Below, one piece after another: positions 56,305 through 64,000 of a stretch of DNA of 64,000 bases (positions are counted from its first letter, which is position 1; each line of letters starts with the position of its first letter). Position numbers and translations under genes: made by a program. The notes beneath the pieces are model-generated. The model did no database searches. It was not told the DNA's origin and saw only the letters and a list, made by a program, of their open reading frames with translations. Origin of the DNA: Flavobacteriaceae bacterium CG2_30_34_30. GTDB lineage: Bacteria > Bacteroidota > Bacteroidia > Flavobacteriales > Flavobacteriaceae. The DNA is taken from NCBI GenBank assembly GCA_001873105.1, contig MNYN01000067.1, positions 16,798-80,797 on the forward strand. Reading direction: 5' to 3'.

Positions 56305-57015
56305 TTAATCATTTATGTGAGAAATAATTTTAATTAAGTCTTCTTCCTTGTTGATGTTTAGCTTATTGTTTTTAATAAACTTTTTAAGTTCGTTAGTTTT
56401 TGAACCACCTATGGCATCGATTCTTTTCCTTTTGGAACTTGGTATTTCCATAAATTTACCATCTGAATTTACTAAGTAATAAAATGATTCATCCACAATT
56501 CTAGCAGCGTGATTTCCGGTCATTTTGTTTACTGAATCGGCACCTTCAATAAATTTTTTGCTATTTTTTTTGAACAAATCAAAGGTATTTCCCTCCAATA
56601 GAATTTGGTAATAACCGCCGATTCCTTGGGTTGCATCGGGTATTTTATAGGTATAAATATCATTGGCTATTTTGATATAAACATCTTGGGTTTTCCGTAT
56701 TGCCTCTAAATTAGTTTCAGCAGCATTCATTGATTTTTTTACTTGAAATTCATCTTGAAACGCATTATATCGCAAAAAAATATTGGAAATAAGAACTTCA
56801 TTATTATTTAACAGGGCACCAGCAACAAATGTTTCATTTATAAAAGGAGAACCCTTAAATTCTTGTGTTATTTTTTTAGCAGAGGTAAGATATTCTTCAA
56901 TAGTAACAGAAGATTTTTCCGAATTTTGAGAGTTATTTTCAGAATATTGTTGAGCGTTTGTAGAGCCAAAAATTAGTATGGAAACTACAAGTAATAAAAT
57001 AAGTGAATTATTCAT
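56305..57015 (-). CDS. Secreted protein of unknown function, paralogue B of three
   Basis: 236 residues, signal peptide about 1-21 (ILIFGSTNAQ). It has the same pattern as A and C: GSPFINETFVAG, IFLRYNAFQDEFQV, GGYYQILLEGNTFDLFKK, FYYLVNSDGKFMEIPSSK, LKKFIKNNKLNINKEED. The N-terminal mature part is Asn/Ser-rich and the least conserved. A near-consensus -7 element (TATATTCG on the minus strand, plus positions near 57050-57060) lies upstream. Function unknown. Confidence 0.75.
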   Translation of the reverse strand: MNNSLILLLVVSILIFGSTNAQQYSENNSQNSEKSSVTIEEYLTSAKKITQEFKGSPFINETFVAGALLNNNEVLISNIFLRYNAFQDEFQVKKSMNAAETNLEAIRKTQDVYIKIANDIYTYKIPDATQGIGGYYQILLEGNTFDLFKKNSKKFIEGADSVNKMTGNHAARIVDESFYYLVNSDGKFMEIPSSKRKRIDAIGGSKTNELKKFIKNNKLNINKEEDLIKIISHIND

Positions 57016-57164
57016 ATAAAGGATTTAAAGTATTTAAAAAAATATGCTAGCGGCGAATATAGTATTTTTCTATATTTCATCGAGTTAATTTAATTACATA
57101 AATTTGTTAAAATTTAAATTTAAAAATAGTAGAAATTTTTTTTGAGACGAGGGTATTGACCAAT

Positions 57165-57196
57165 AAAAAAGAGAAGTATAATACTCCCCTTTTTTT
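57165..57196 (-). terminator. Terminator after paralogue C
   Basis: On the minus strand GGGGAGTAT pairs with ATACTTCTC (with G-T pairs), flanked by A and T tracts, 24 bases past the stop of paralogue C. Confidence 0.75.
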
Positions 57197-57219
57197 ATAA
57201 ATAGTTATTTAATTAAGTT

Positions 57220-57930
57220 TTATAAAAGAGAATTGAAATAGCGTACAATAGCTATAACGTCTTTTTCATTTTTTAGGTCAAGATTTCTAGATTTAATATA
57301 GCTTTCTATTTCTTTTTCTTTGTTTAAAAATATTTTAGAGAATGCTTTTGATTTGCTTGGCAATTCATAAAAAGTACCACTATCTGAAACTAAGTAATAC
57401 ACATTATTGTCAGTAAATCTTGCAGGATTGTCTTTTGTCATTGATGTTTGTGCTTTTTGCTCAGCAAAGTATTTTTTGTTATATTTTTTAAACAAATCAT
57501 ATTTGCTGTCTTTTACCAAAACCTCAAAATAACCACCTTTTTCTACACCTCCGTGGTAGGGTACAAATAGGTAAATTTTGTTTCCTATTTTAATATCAAT
57601 TTCAGGCGATTTAACTAGTGCGCTAGAATTTTTATCCTCTTCATCAAAAGAAGTTTTAAATTCCATTTCATCCATTAAAGCATTGTAACGTAAAGGCACA
57701 TTTTCAGCAATTAACTTATTGTTGTGGTAAATTTCACCGGCAATAAAGTTTTTATCGGCATAAGGGCTTCCTACATAAACAAGGCTCTCTAAATCAACAT
57801 CTTCAAATTTTGTTGTTTTGTCATATTGAAACTGCATTAAATATTCAGCTATTGCATTTCCCATAGATCTTTGAGCTTGGACAGCTACAAAAGCAAATAA
57901 TAAGGGTACTACTAAAAGATATTTTTTCAT
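57220..57930 (-). CDS. Secreted protein of unknown function, paralogue C of three
   Basis: About 236 residues, starting at ATG 57930 (MKKYLLVVPLLFAFVAVQAQR); the open frame extends to 57969, but that would bury the signal peptide. Family motifs: GSPYADKNFIAGEIY, NVPLRYNALMDEMEF, GGYFEVLVKDSKYDLFKKYN, VYYLVSDSGTFYELPSK, IESYIKSRNLDLKNEKDVI. It is closest in style to A. It has its own promoter and terminator, so it can be expressed apart from A and B. Function unknown; probably periplasmic or surface. Confidence 0.75.
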   Translation of the reverse strand: MKKYLLVVPLLFAFVAVQAQRSMGNAIAEYLMQFQYDKTTKFEDVDLESLVYVGSPYADKNFIAGEIYHNNKLIAENVPLRYNALMDEMEFKTSFDEEDKNSSALVKSPEIDIKIGNKIYLFVPYHGGVEKGGYFEVLVKDSKYDLFKKYNKKYFAEQKAQTSMTKDNPARFTDNNVYYLVSDSGTFYELPSKSKAFSKIFLNKEKEIESYIKSRNLDLKNEKDVIAIVRYFNSLL

Positions 57931-57993
57931 AATTATTGGTATTAAATGTTTAGAAGTAAAGCATTTCATTGTTTAAAATGATAATGTTACTAA

Positions 57994-58024
57994 CAAATAT
58001 AGAGCCATATTTATTTTAATGCAA
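57994..58024 (-). promoter_or_regulatory. Promoter of paralogue C
   Basis: Minus-strand TTG (58022-58024), a 20-base spacer and TATATTTG (57994-58001) fit the full consensus. The predicted start is near 57987, about 57 bases before ATG 57930. Confidence 0.75.
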
Positions 58025-58155
58025 GAAATATAGATGTAAATATTTTTTTTAGTGATTCATAAAACTTTTATATAACAATTATTTTTCATGTTTCAAGATA
58101 CATAATGTAAAATGCAAATGTTTTTTTAATTTTTATAAGTTTATGAAAGCAACCT

Positions 58156-59010
58156 TTACTCCTTTTTGGGTTGAGTTTTTTCTACATTATAAAGATGTAA
58201 ATCTCTCTGCGGAAATGGAATGTTTATTCCTGCGGCTTCTAATCTGGTTTTTGCCTCCTCTATGGTATAAAAATGACAATCCCAAAAGTTTTCGTTTAAT
58301 GCCCAAAATCTAGCAGAAAGATCGACGGAACTTTCATTTAATTCTGCCACAAAAATTAAGGGTTCAGGGTCTTTTAAAATATGTTCTTGTTCTTTCATTA
58401 GAGAAATTAATACCTCTTTAGCCTTTTTAATATCAGAATTGTAGGAGATACCGAAGGTTAGTACATCTCTTCGCTTTCCCTCTGAAGTATAATTGATGAT
58501 CGTTTCATTGGATAATTTTCCGTTGGGTAATATTACTAATTGGTTGTTGATGGTAACCATTTTAGTATAAAATATGGCTACTTCCTTTATGGTGCCACTT
58601 TGCCCTTGTGCTTCAATAAAATCATCCACTTTAAATGGCTTAAATAGCATTATAAGCACACCACCTGCAAAATTAGCTAAAGAACCTTGTAATGCTAAAC
58701 CTATAGCCAAACCTGCAGCAGCAATCATTGCAACAAAGGAAGATGTTTGTACTCCGAGTTGTGAAATTACGGTAATAAATAACAAGATTTTTAAAGTCCA
58801 TCCAATGATACCTAATAAAAACTGTTTTAGTGTTTCTTCAACATCTCTGCTATTAAAAATCCTTATAATAATCTTTTTAATCATTTTAATAAGCCAAAGC
58901 CCAACGAATAAAAGTAAAACAGCACTGATAATATTGGGAAGAAAATCTAAAAATCGAGTGCCAAAGCGGACAATGTAACTATTAATGTCTTCAAAATTAA
59001 AAGGTTCCAT
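58156..59010 (-). CDS. MscS-type mechanosensitive channel
   Basis: 284 residues. Three N-terminal helices include the pore-lining TM3 pattern AAAGLAIGLALQGSLANFAG (about 94-113) with alternating Gly and Ala. The beta domain (KPFKVDDFIEAQGQSGTIKE) and the C-terminal alpha/beta domain follow. It opens on membrane tension to relieve osmotic shock. It matches the short E. coli MscS layout. A gap of 186 bases to the paralogue C frame holds that gene's promoter. Confidence 0.95.
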   Translation of the reverse strand: MEPFNFEDINSYIVRFGTRFLDFLPNIISAVLLLFVGLWLIKMIKKIIIRIFNSRDVEETLKQFLLGIIGWTLKILLFITVISQLGVQTSSFVAMIAAAGLAIGLALQGSLANFAGGVLIMLFKPFKVDDFIEAQGQSGTIKEVAIFYTKMVTINNQLVILPNGKLSNETIINYTSEGKRRDVLTFGISYNSDIKKAKEVLISLMKEQEHILKDPEPLIFVAELNESSVDLSARFWALNENFWDCHFYTIEEAKTRLEAAGINIPFPQRDLHLYNVEKTQPKKE

Positions 59011-59154
59011 AAAAATATTTAGTATAAATAAATTGAGTTATTAGTTATAAGTGGGAAAAACTATTATAAGAGTAAATGTAATATGTTATGCACTTAATTA
59101 ATCCTTTAAAAAATTATAATTAAAGTAAAATATTTCACTTTTATAATAGAGGTG

Positions 59155-61191
59155 TTATTGAATTTTTAACAAGACATCTTCAAAAGATGAAAGGGGAATT
59201 TGGCAGTGATTATCTGTACAAATATAGAAAAGAGTTTTGTAAGGTACAAATCGGTTTTTGAATAAGGGCGATGTATTTTTTATTAAAGAGCCTACTTTTA
59301 AAGTATTAGGTAAATAATGACAATGTATTTTTGTCAGTTCCTCTTTTGCCTTTTTGCCAATAATAACAAGTTCATTAAATGGCATGCTGTAATTTAATAA
59401 AAGATCCAGCCAGTTGGAATATCCGTAGGGATAGACATCTACTTCAGGTAATACATTTTTAAGCATTTGTTTGGAAGTTTCTATATATTTTTTATCATCA
59501 AAGAAGTGACCAAGCCAAAATAGATTTTTAGCGTGCACCGAGTTAGAGGAGGGTATTACATTGTCGCGGTATTCTATATTTCTGGTGATGAAAGCTTTAT
59601 TTTTTTTGGAAGTGAAAAAAAACATTCCGGAGGAAACATCAAAAAATTGCTCAAAGGTAAAATCAACCAATTTTTTAGAAAGTAGCACCCATTTTTCGTC
59701 TAGGGTAATTTCATATAAGGAAATGTAACCCGCTACTAAGGACGCATAATCTTCAAGAAAAGCAGATATAGTACTTTTTTCAAGGTTGTAATTTCTGAAC
59801 AAAGTACCATCCTCCTGCAATTGCTTTTCAGAAATAAATGTGGCATTCTTTATAGCGATATCCAGAAATTCTTTTTCACCAAAAGCCCGATAGGCATCTA
59901 CATATCCTTTTAACATCAAGCCATTCCAAGAGGTAAGAATTTTATTGTCCAGGCGAGGTTTGGATTTGGTTTTTCGAAGTTCTTGTAATTTTACTTTCCA
60001 ACCCTTTTTCTTCTCCCTCAATTCCTCTTTGGTAATTTGAAATTCGTTTATTATTTCATTATCCGAAGTTTTTCTGATAAGAACATAATTATCGTGTTCC
60101 CATTTGCCGTAATTATTTACGTTATAATAGGCGGCAAATAGTGTAAAGTCTTTGCCTAAAGCAGTTTGTAATTCTTTTTTTGTGAAAACATAATATGCAC
60201 CTTCTTCTAAAATACCTTTTTTATTGAGGCTATCAGCATCTATGGCACTGTAAAAACCGCCTCCTTTATCGGTAAGTTCTTCTTTTATGAAAGCTAAGGT
60301 TTCAAACACCACGTCTTTGTATAGTGGTTTTTTAGTAAGACTATAAGCGTCACTGTACAAACTCACTAATAGCGCATTGTCATACAACATCTTTTCAAAA
60401 TGAGGAATATGCCATTTTTCATCCACCGAATATCTGGAAAATCCGCCATTTATGTGATCAAAAATTCCGCCATAAGCCATTTGAGTTAATGTCAGGTTTA
60501 CATACTCTAATAAAGTTTTATTTTCTGTTTGATAGGCATAACGCATTAGAAACATTATGGAATTGGGCATCATAAATTTGGGTGCTTTTTTGGTTCCACC
60601 TTTTTCCCAATCCAATTGATTTTCCCATTGTAATATAAGGGATTTAAAGTCAAAAGATGAAAAATCTAAGGTATCCTTGTTTAAGGAAACCAAATCCATT
60701 GTTTTTATTCCTGAGGTTAATTTATCGGCATATTCTAATAATTTCTCAGGTTGGTTTTTAAAAATATGTTGAATTTGTTGTAAAGCATTAATCCAGTTTT
60801 CTTTTGAAAAATAGGTGCCTCCCCAAAAAGGTCTTCCATCGGGAAGAGCAATAATATTTAAGGGCCAGCCACCACTTCCGGTTATAAGCTGAAGGGCATT
60901 CATGTAAATTTGGTCAACATCAGGTCGTTCTTCTCTGTCTATTTTTATATTGATATAATTAGAATTCATTACCTCCGCAACTGCAGTATCTTCAAAACAT
61001 TCCTTTTCCATAACGTGACACCAATGGCAAGCGGAATATCCTATGCTTATTAATAAAAGTTTATTTTCTTTTTGCGCAAACTCTAGGGTATGAACATTCC
61101 AAGGTTTCCAATGTACCGGATTATTAGCGTGTTGTAATAGGTATGGACTTGTTTCTTTGTTTAATTCGTTTTGAAAAGTGGAATGTATCAT
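59155..61191 (-). CDS. DUF255 thioredoxin-domain protein (YyaL/SSP411 family)
   Basis: 678 residues. The N-terminal thioredoxin-like domain carries ACHWCHVME (about 54-62, CxxC as CHWC) with REERPDVDQIYM and GGWPLNIIALPDG. A long alpha/alpha-toroid region like six-hairpin glycosidases follows (SRYSVDEKWHIPHFEKMLYD, DADSLNKKGILEEGAYY, SWNGLMLKGYVDA). Members are conserved from bacteria to mammals (SPATA20), with no agreed enzymatic activity. No signal peptide, so cytoplasmic. The dodecin terminator lies between this gene and the next upstream gene. Confidence 0.93.
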   Translation of the reverse strand: MIHSTFQNELNKETSPYLLQHANNPVHWKPWNVHTLEFAQKENKLLLISIGYSACHWCHVMEKECFEDTAVAEVMNSNYINIKIDREERPDVDQIYMNALQLITGSGGWPLNIIALPDGRPFWGGTYFSKENWINALQQIQHIFKNQPEKLLEYADKLTSGIKTMDLVSLNKDTLDFSSFDFKSLILQWENQLDWEKGGTKKAPKFMMPNSIMFLMRYAYQTENKTLLEYVNLTLTQMAYGGIFDHINGGFSRYSVDEKWHIPHFEKMLYDNALLVSLYSDAYSLTKKPLYKDVVFETLAFIKEELTDKGGGFYSAIDADSLNKKGILEEGAYYVFTKKELQTALGKDFTLFAAYYNVNNYGKWEHDNYVLIRKTSDNEIINEFQITKEELREKKKGWKVKLQELRKTKSKPRLDNKILTSWNGLMLKGYVDAYRAFGEKEFLDIAIKNATFISEKQLQEDGTLFRNYNLEKSTISAFLEDYASLVAGYISLYEITLDEKWVLLSKKLVDFTFEQFFDVSSGMFFFTSKKNKAFITRNIEYRDNVIPSSNSVHAKNLFWLGHFFDDKKYIETSKQMLKNVLPEVDVYPYGYSNWLDLLLNYSMPFNELVIIGKKAKEELTKIHCHYLPNTLKVGSLIKNTSPLFKNRFVPYKTLFYICTDNHCQIPLSSFEDVLLKIQ

Positions 61192-61207
61192 AGTAAATAG
61201 ATTAAAA

Positions 61208-61248
61208 AAACCCCCTATCTACAACTTTTATAATTGTAAATAGGGGGT
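61208..61248 (-). terminator. Terminator of the dodecin gene
   Basis: ACCCCCTATCTACAA (61210-61224) / TTGTAAATAGGGGGT (61234-61248). On the minus strand a T tract follows; it starts 16 bases past the dodecin stop. Confidence 0.92.
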
Positions 61249-61263
61249 CTCTCTTTTTTAGAA

Positions 61264-61464
61264 TTATTTAACTTCGAAAGTAATTTTTGCATTTACCCTA
61301 AATTCAGTAATTTGGTTGTCTTTAATTACTGCGCTTTGTTCATTAATATAAACCGATTTAATGTTTTTAATTGTCAAGGCAGCATGGTTAACGGCGTTTT
61401 TTGTTGCATCTTCCCAACTTTTTGGAGAATTTGCTAAAATTTCAACTACTTTTAATACAGACAT
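61264..61464 (-). CDS. Dodecin family protein lacking the flavin-stacking Trp
   Basis: 66 residues, the usual size of dodecin, a 12-subunit flavin-storage shell. The family pattern is clear: SVLKVVEILANSPKSWEDA, then the helix ATKNAVNHAALTIKNIKSVY and strands FRVNAKITFEV. Compared from memory with archaeal and Thermus dodecins, the Trp that stacks on the isoalloxazine (the strand after the helix, W36 in Halobacterium) is Ser here (IKS), and the Gln that contacts the ring is Arg. The protein may bind another ligand or calcium. Monocistronic. Confidence 0.88.
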   Translation of the reverse strand: MSVLKVVEILANSPKSWEDATKNAVNHAALTIKNIKSVYINEQSAVIKDNQITEFRVNAKITFEVK

Positions 61465-61557
61465 ATTATTTTTGTTTTTAATGTTAAACTTCTATAAAAG
61501 TAGGTGTTTAAAATGGAATAAAGAAAGTAACAAAGTTAAAGAAATGATAAATAGAAT

Positions 61558-62460
61558 TTATCCGTTTATCGCTTCTACTTTCAACTCGCTATCCTTTAGC
61601 ATTTCTTTTAACATGTTTTCAATGCCATTTTTCAAGGTAAATGTTGACGAAGGGCAACCACTACAAGCACCTTGAAGCATCACTTTCACTGTTTTAGTTT
61701 GCTCGTCATAGGATTGAAATTCAATGTTTCCGCCATCACTTTCCACAGCAGGTCTTACATATTCATTCAAAATGTTTATAATTTCTTTGGATATATCATC
61801 TAACGCCTCACGTTCTGTGTGTTTTTCTTCTTTTGTTGTACTGGTTTGACTTAGAATTTCGTCTTTTAAAATTTGTTTTCCCTCTTCAATATAATTTCTT
61901 ATAAACTCACGAATTTCTAGAGTAACTTCTTCCCATTCTACACTATCATATTTTGAAACAGAAACATAATTTGCACTGATGAAAACTTCCTTAACAAATA
62001 AAAATTGAAATAAAGCTTGAGCTAAAGGGGCATGTTTTGCTTCGTCTATATTTTTGAATTCAAAAGTGCCATCTACTAAGGATTTGTTTGCAACAAATTT
62101 TATAACTGAAGGATTTGGAGTGCTTTCAGCATAAATAGTTACCGGAATTTTATTCTTTTGAGGAATTTCATGAACAAGAGCCTGCCCGGAATTTAAAAAA
62201 GTTTCTATTTGTGAAGCTAACTCTTCTTGCACATCCGCCCATTCAACTATGGAAAATTTTTCAATGGCAATAAAATTTTGTGCTATATAAATCGTTTTAA
62301 CAAACGGAAGATAAAAGAGTTGCTGAGCTAAAGGACTTTGTTTAGCTTCGTCAATATTTTTAAATTCATAGCTTGTTAAGGGACTTAAAAATTGATTGGC
62401 AGTAAATTTTAGGATATTTGAGTTAGATGTTTTTTCTGTTTTTATAGTAAAAGAATTCAT
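61558..62460 (-). CDS. Nfu/NifU-type iron-sulfur carrier with two Nfu-N domains
   Basis: 300 residues in three parts. Two tandem Nfu-N domains (about 8-95, NILKFTANQFL; and about 107-195, AESTPNPSVIKFVANKSL) share NIDEAKxxPLAQxLF. The C-terminal NifU domain (about 218-300) holds the cluster-binding CSGCPSSTFTL. It carries 4Fe-4S clusters to target proteins. The duplicated N-domain form is common in Bacteroidota. The many Fe-S users in this window (ActB, QueG) are plausible clients. Confidence 0.94.
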   Translation of the reverse strand: MNSFTIKTEKTSNSNILKFTANQFLSPLTSYEFKNIDEAKQSPLAQQLFYLPFVKTIYIAQNFIAIEKFSIVEWADVQEELASQIETFLNSGQALVHEIPQKNKIPVTIYAESTPNPSVIKFVANKSLVDGTFEFKNIDEAKHAPLAQALFQFLFVKEVFISANYVSVSKYDSVEWEEVTLEIREFIRNYIEEGKQILKDEILSQTSTTKEEKHTEREALDDISKEIINILNEYVRPAVESDGGNIEFQSYDEQTKTVKVMLQGACSGCPSSTFTLKNGIENMLKEMLKDSELKVEAING

Positions 62461-62475
62461 ATATTAATTTTTTTG

Positions 62476-62483
62476 CAAATTTA
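62476..62483 (-). promoter_or_regulatory. -7 element of the Nfu gene
   Basis: TAAATTTG on the minus strand, an exact consensus match 15 bases before the ATG at 62460. Leader about 10 bases. Confidence 0.5.
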
Positions 62484-62598
62484 TAAAATTAAAAAGGAGT
62501 AATTCAATATATTTGACAACTTAACATATTGACAATGAATAAATATTATAGACTTTAGCCATAAAGTTAAGTACAATCAATTTTGCAAGACGCCTCGT

Positions 62599-64000
62599 AT
62601 GAAAAAACTACTACTCCCCATACTCTTTTTAATTTATAATCTTGGAAATTCGCAATCTATAGATGTAAATAACCCCGCTGCTCCGGAAACTTCATTTACT
62701 GCTGAACAATTAATTTCAGATGTTCTTATCGGGGGTGGCGATTGTACCGAAGTTAATTTCGTGCTTTTACAAGATAATCCTGCAGGTGTAGGGGATATTA
62801 ATTTAAGAAGTTGGGGCTATTTTGATGCTACCGGCACCTCTTTTCCTTTTCAGGAAGGGATTATCTTATCTTCTGGTTTTGCTGTAGATGCTGAAGGTCC
62901 TAATAATTCTTCGTCTACAACCGGTACAGGTGCAGGCTGGCCTGGAGATAATGATTTGAAAATTATTTTAGATAACCAAAGTGGAGATAATCAGCCAACC
63001 AATAATGCTACTATTTTTCAATTCACTTTTGTTCCTGTAATTGCTAATGTTTCTTTTGATTTTATTTTTGCTTCTGAAGAATATGAGGATGATTTTGAAT
63101 GTGATTCTCAATTTAGAGATGGTTTTGCATTTTTATTGCGTGGTCCCGGTATTCCTAATGATTCAGGCACACCTTATGGAGGAATAAATATTGCAGCTGT
63201 TCCCGGTTCTGCAAATGTACCGGTCAGCACTCTTTCCATTCATGCTGACTACTTTACTTGTGGAACAGAAGTTGTTGGAGTGAATTTTTTCCCAAATTTA
63301 TACATAAGTAATTGGGGCGGAAACAATTTAAATGAAATCCAATTTGATGGATATACACAGCCCTTATCAGCGCAAGCAACCCTTATCCCAGGTGAAACTT
63401 ATGAATTAAAAATGGTTATTGCGGATCGGGGAGATTCTAGTTTTGATTCTGCAGTATTTTTTAGAGCTGGAAGTTTTGACATTGGCAGCATTGATTTGGG
63501 ATTAGACCTTACGATAGAAAATGGTACAGCACGTTGTGAAGGAGAAATCTATACCATAAACCCTCAAATCAATAATGCGCCTCCTGGAACGACCTATGAA
63601 TGGCAGTATGAATCACCACTTGGATCCGGTATTTTCTTACCATTTATTCCTCCCCAAGAATCTACTTCTTTGAACGTTACAGTTACTGGAAATTATAAAT
63701 TAATTGTCAATTTTGCCGGAGTTTGCTCGTCAGAAGGAACTCTCTTTGTTGAATTTGCTACCCCCCCAGTCATAAACGAAACCCCCAGTCCATTAATCCT
63801 CTGCGACGATGACAACAATGGATTTGCGCCGTTTACGTTAAGCGATGCCGATATGGACATTACCCTAGGCGATCCTTTATTAACAGTCACTTACCACGGC
63901 ACCGAGTTAGATGCGATCAACAATATATTTTCGTTACCCACTCCCTATATAAACGACAGTCCCTATGAAGACGAAGTATGGGCACGAGTAGAGAGCAGCG
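62599..64000 (+). CDS. Choice-of-anchor L surface protein, 5' part (T9SS-type adhesin)
   Basis: The frame is open from ATG 62599 to the window end (467 codons, no stop), so the 3' end is missing. Signal peptide MKKLLLPILFLIYNLGNSQ. The choice-of-anchor L domain (about 25-295) has FTAEQLISDVLIGGG, FIFASEEYEDDFEC, DGFAFLLRG and PGETYELKMVIADRGDS. An Ig-like segment follows (about 310-385), then the first flavobacterial gliding-adhesin repeat (LILCDDDNNG, FTLSDADM, VTYHGTELDAIN). Such proteins normally end in a T9SS type B sorting domain and are exported by SprA-type translocons. Base composition jumps near 63760 (see findings). Confidence 0.88.
   Translation, partial: MKKLLLPILFLIYNLGNSQSIDVNNPAAPETSFTAEQLISDVLIGGGDCTEVNFVLLQDNPAGVGDINLRSWGYFDATGTSFPFQEGIILSSGFAVDAEGPNNSSSTTGTGAGWPGDNDLKIILDNQSGDNQPTNNATIFQFTFVPVIANVSFDFIFASEEYEDDFECDSQFRDGFAFLLRGPGIPNDSGTPYGGINIAAVPGSANVPVSTLSIHADYFTCGTEVVGVNFFPNLYISNWGGNNLNEIQFDGYTQPLSAQATLIPGETYELKMVIADRGDSSFDSAVFFRAGSFDIGSIDLGLDLTIENGTARCEGEIYTINPQINNAPPGTTYEWQYESPLGSGIFLPFIPPQESTSLNVTVTGNYKLIVNFAGVCSSEGTLFVEFATPPVINETPSPLILCDDDNNGFAPFTLSDADMDITLGDPLLTVTYHGTELDAINNIFSLPTPYINDSPYEDEVWARVESS
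63761..63767 (+). repeat. C7 homopolymer in the adhesin gene
   Basis: Seven consecutive C in frame (ACC CCC CCA) in a genome where such tracts are rare. It lies at the point where G+C content rises. Slippage would truncate or restore the adhesin. Confidence 0.85.

Noticed and set aside
63693..63890. 65-codon minus-strand ORF near the window end
   Set aside because: Antisense to the choice-of-anchor L adhesin frame, which is open from 62599 to the window end and is clearly the coding strand.

Overview
This AT-rich window (roughly one third G+C) is chromosomal DNA of a member of the Bacteroidota, almost certainly a gliding or T9SS-bearing Flavobacteriaceae. Three things point there: the promoters carry the TAnnTTTG -7 element, with almost no Shine-Dalgarno sequences; it has SprA, RemB and a choice-of-anchor L adhesin; and the order sprA-gcvH-vanZ-tonB-remB is the flavobacterial one. 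I see no prophage, insertion sequence or CRISPR array. Both ends cut through genes.

Layout. 1-7.9 kb: end of a metallophosphoesterase, a secreted surface-type protein, a thioredoxin-fold protein without its CxxC, a polysaccharide deacetylase, a large DUF2723 membrane protein, tRNA-Gln and a tandem-domain universal stress protein. 8-12.6 kb: rimP-nusA-infB, with a terminator-like hairpin directly in front of rimP. 12.7-25.1 kb: a SPOR protein, then the respiratory block actABCDEF (alternative complex III) followed by coxB and coxA. 25.4-30.5 kb: ruvB, queG, maeB, ruvA. 30.5-42.5 kb: sprA, gcvH, vanZ, two tonB paralogues and remB. 42.6-47.6 kb: the second cytochrome oxidase locus (ctaB, two subunit III genes, subunit IV, a cysteine-less SCO-like protein, SCO, DUF420, and a small CxxC membrane protein). 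47.8-54.8 kb: a MacB-like ABC efflux operon with two adaptors and a TolC. 54.9-64 kb: tsaB, three tandem secreted paralogues of unknown function, MscS, a DUF255 protein, a dodecin, an Nfu protein and the start of a large T9SS-type adhesin.

How the genes work together. The Act complex oxidises menaquinol and passes electrons through cytochrome c domains to a caa3/aa3-type oxidase. The oxidase is encoded in two pieces about 17 kb apart: catalytic subunits I and II behind act, the remaining subunits and the haem/copper assembly factors with ctaB. The sprA-remB segment serves protein secretion and gliding, and its tonB genes probably energise outer-membrane transport.

Best leads. (1) RNA-level control: terminator-like hairpins in the rimP-nusA-infB leader and two alternating hairpin/U-tract units in the act leader. 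(2) RemB carries an N-terminal TonB-C-like domain matching its two TonB neighbours. (3) Two undescribed parts of the oxidase assembly operon: a cysteine-free SCO-like protein and a 74-residue CxxC membrane protein. (4) A tandem family of three secreted proteins. (5) An abrupt composition change at a C7 tract inside the terminal adhesin gene. (6) An 18-bp copy of the tRNA-Gln 3' end. I did not find a clearly new defence or mobile system.
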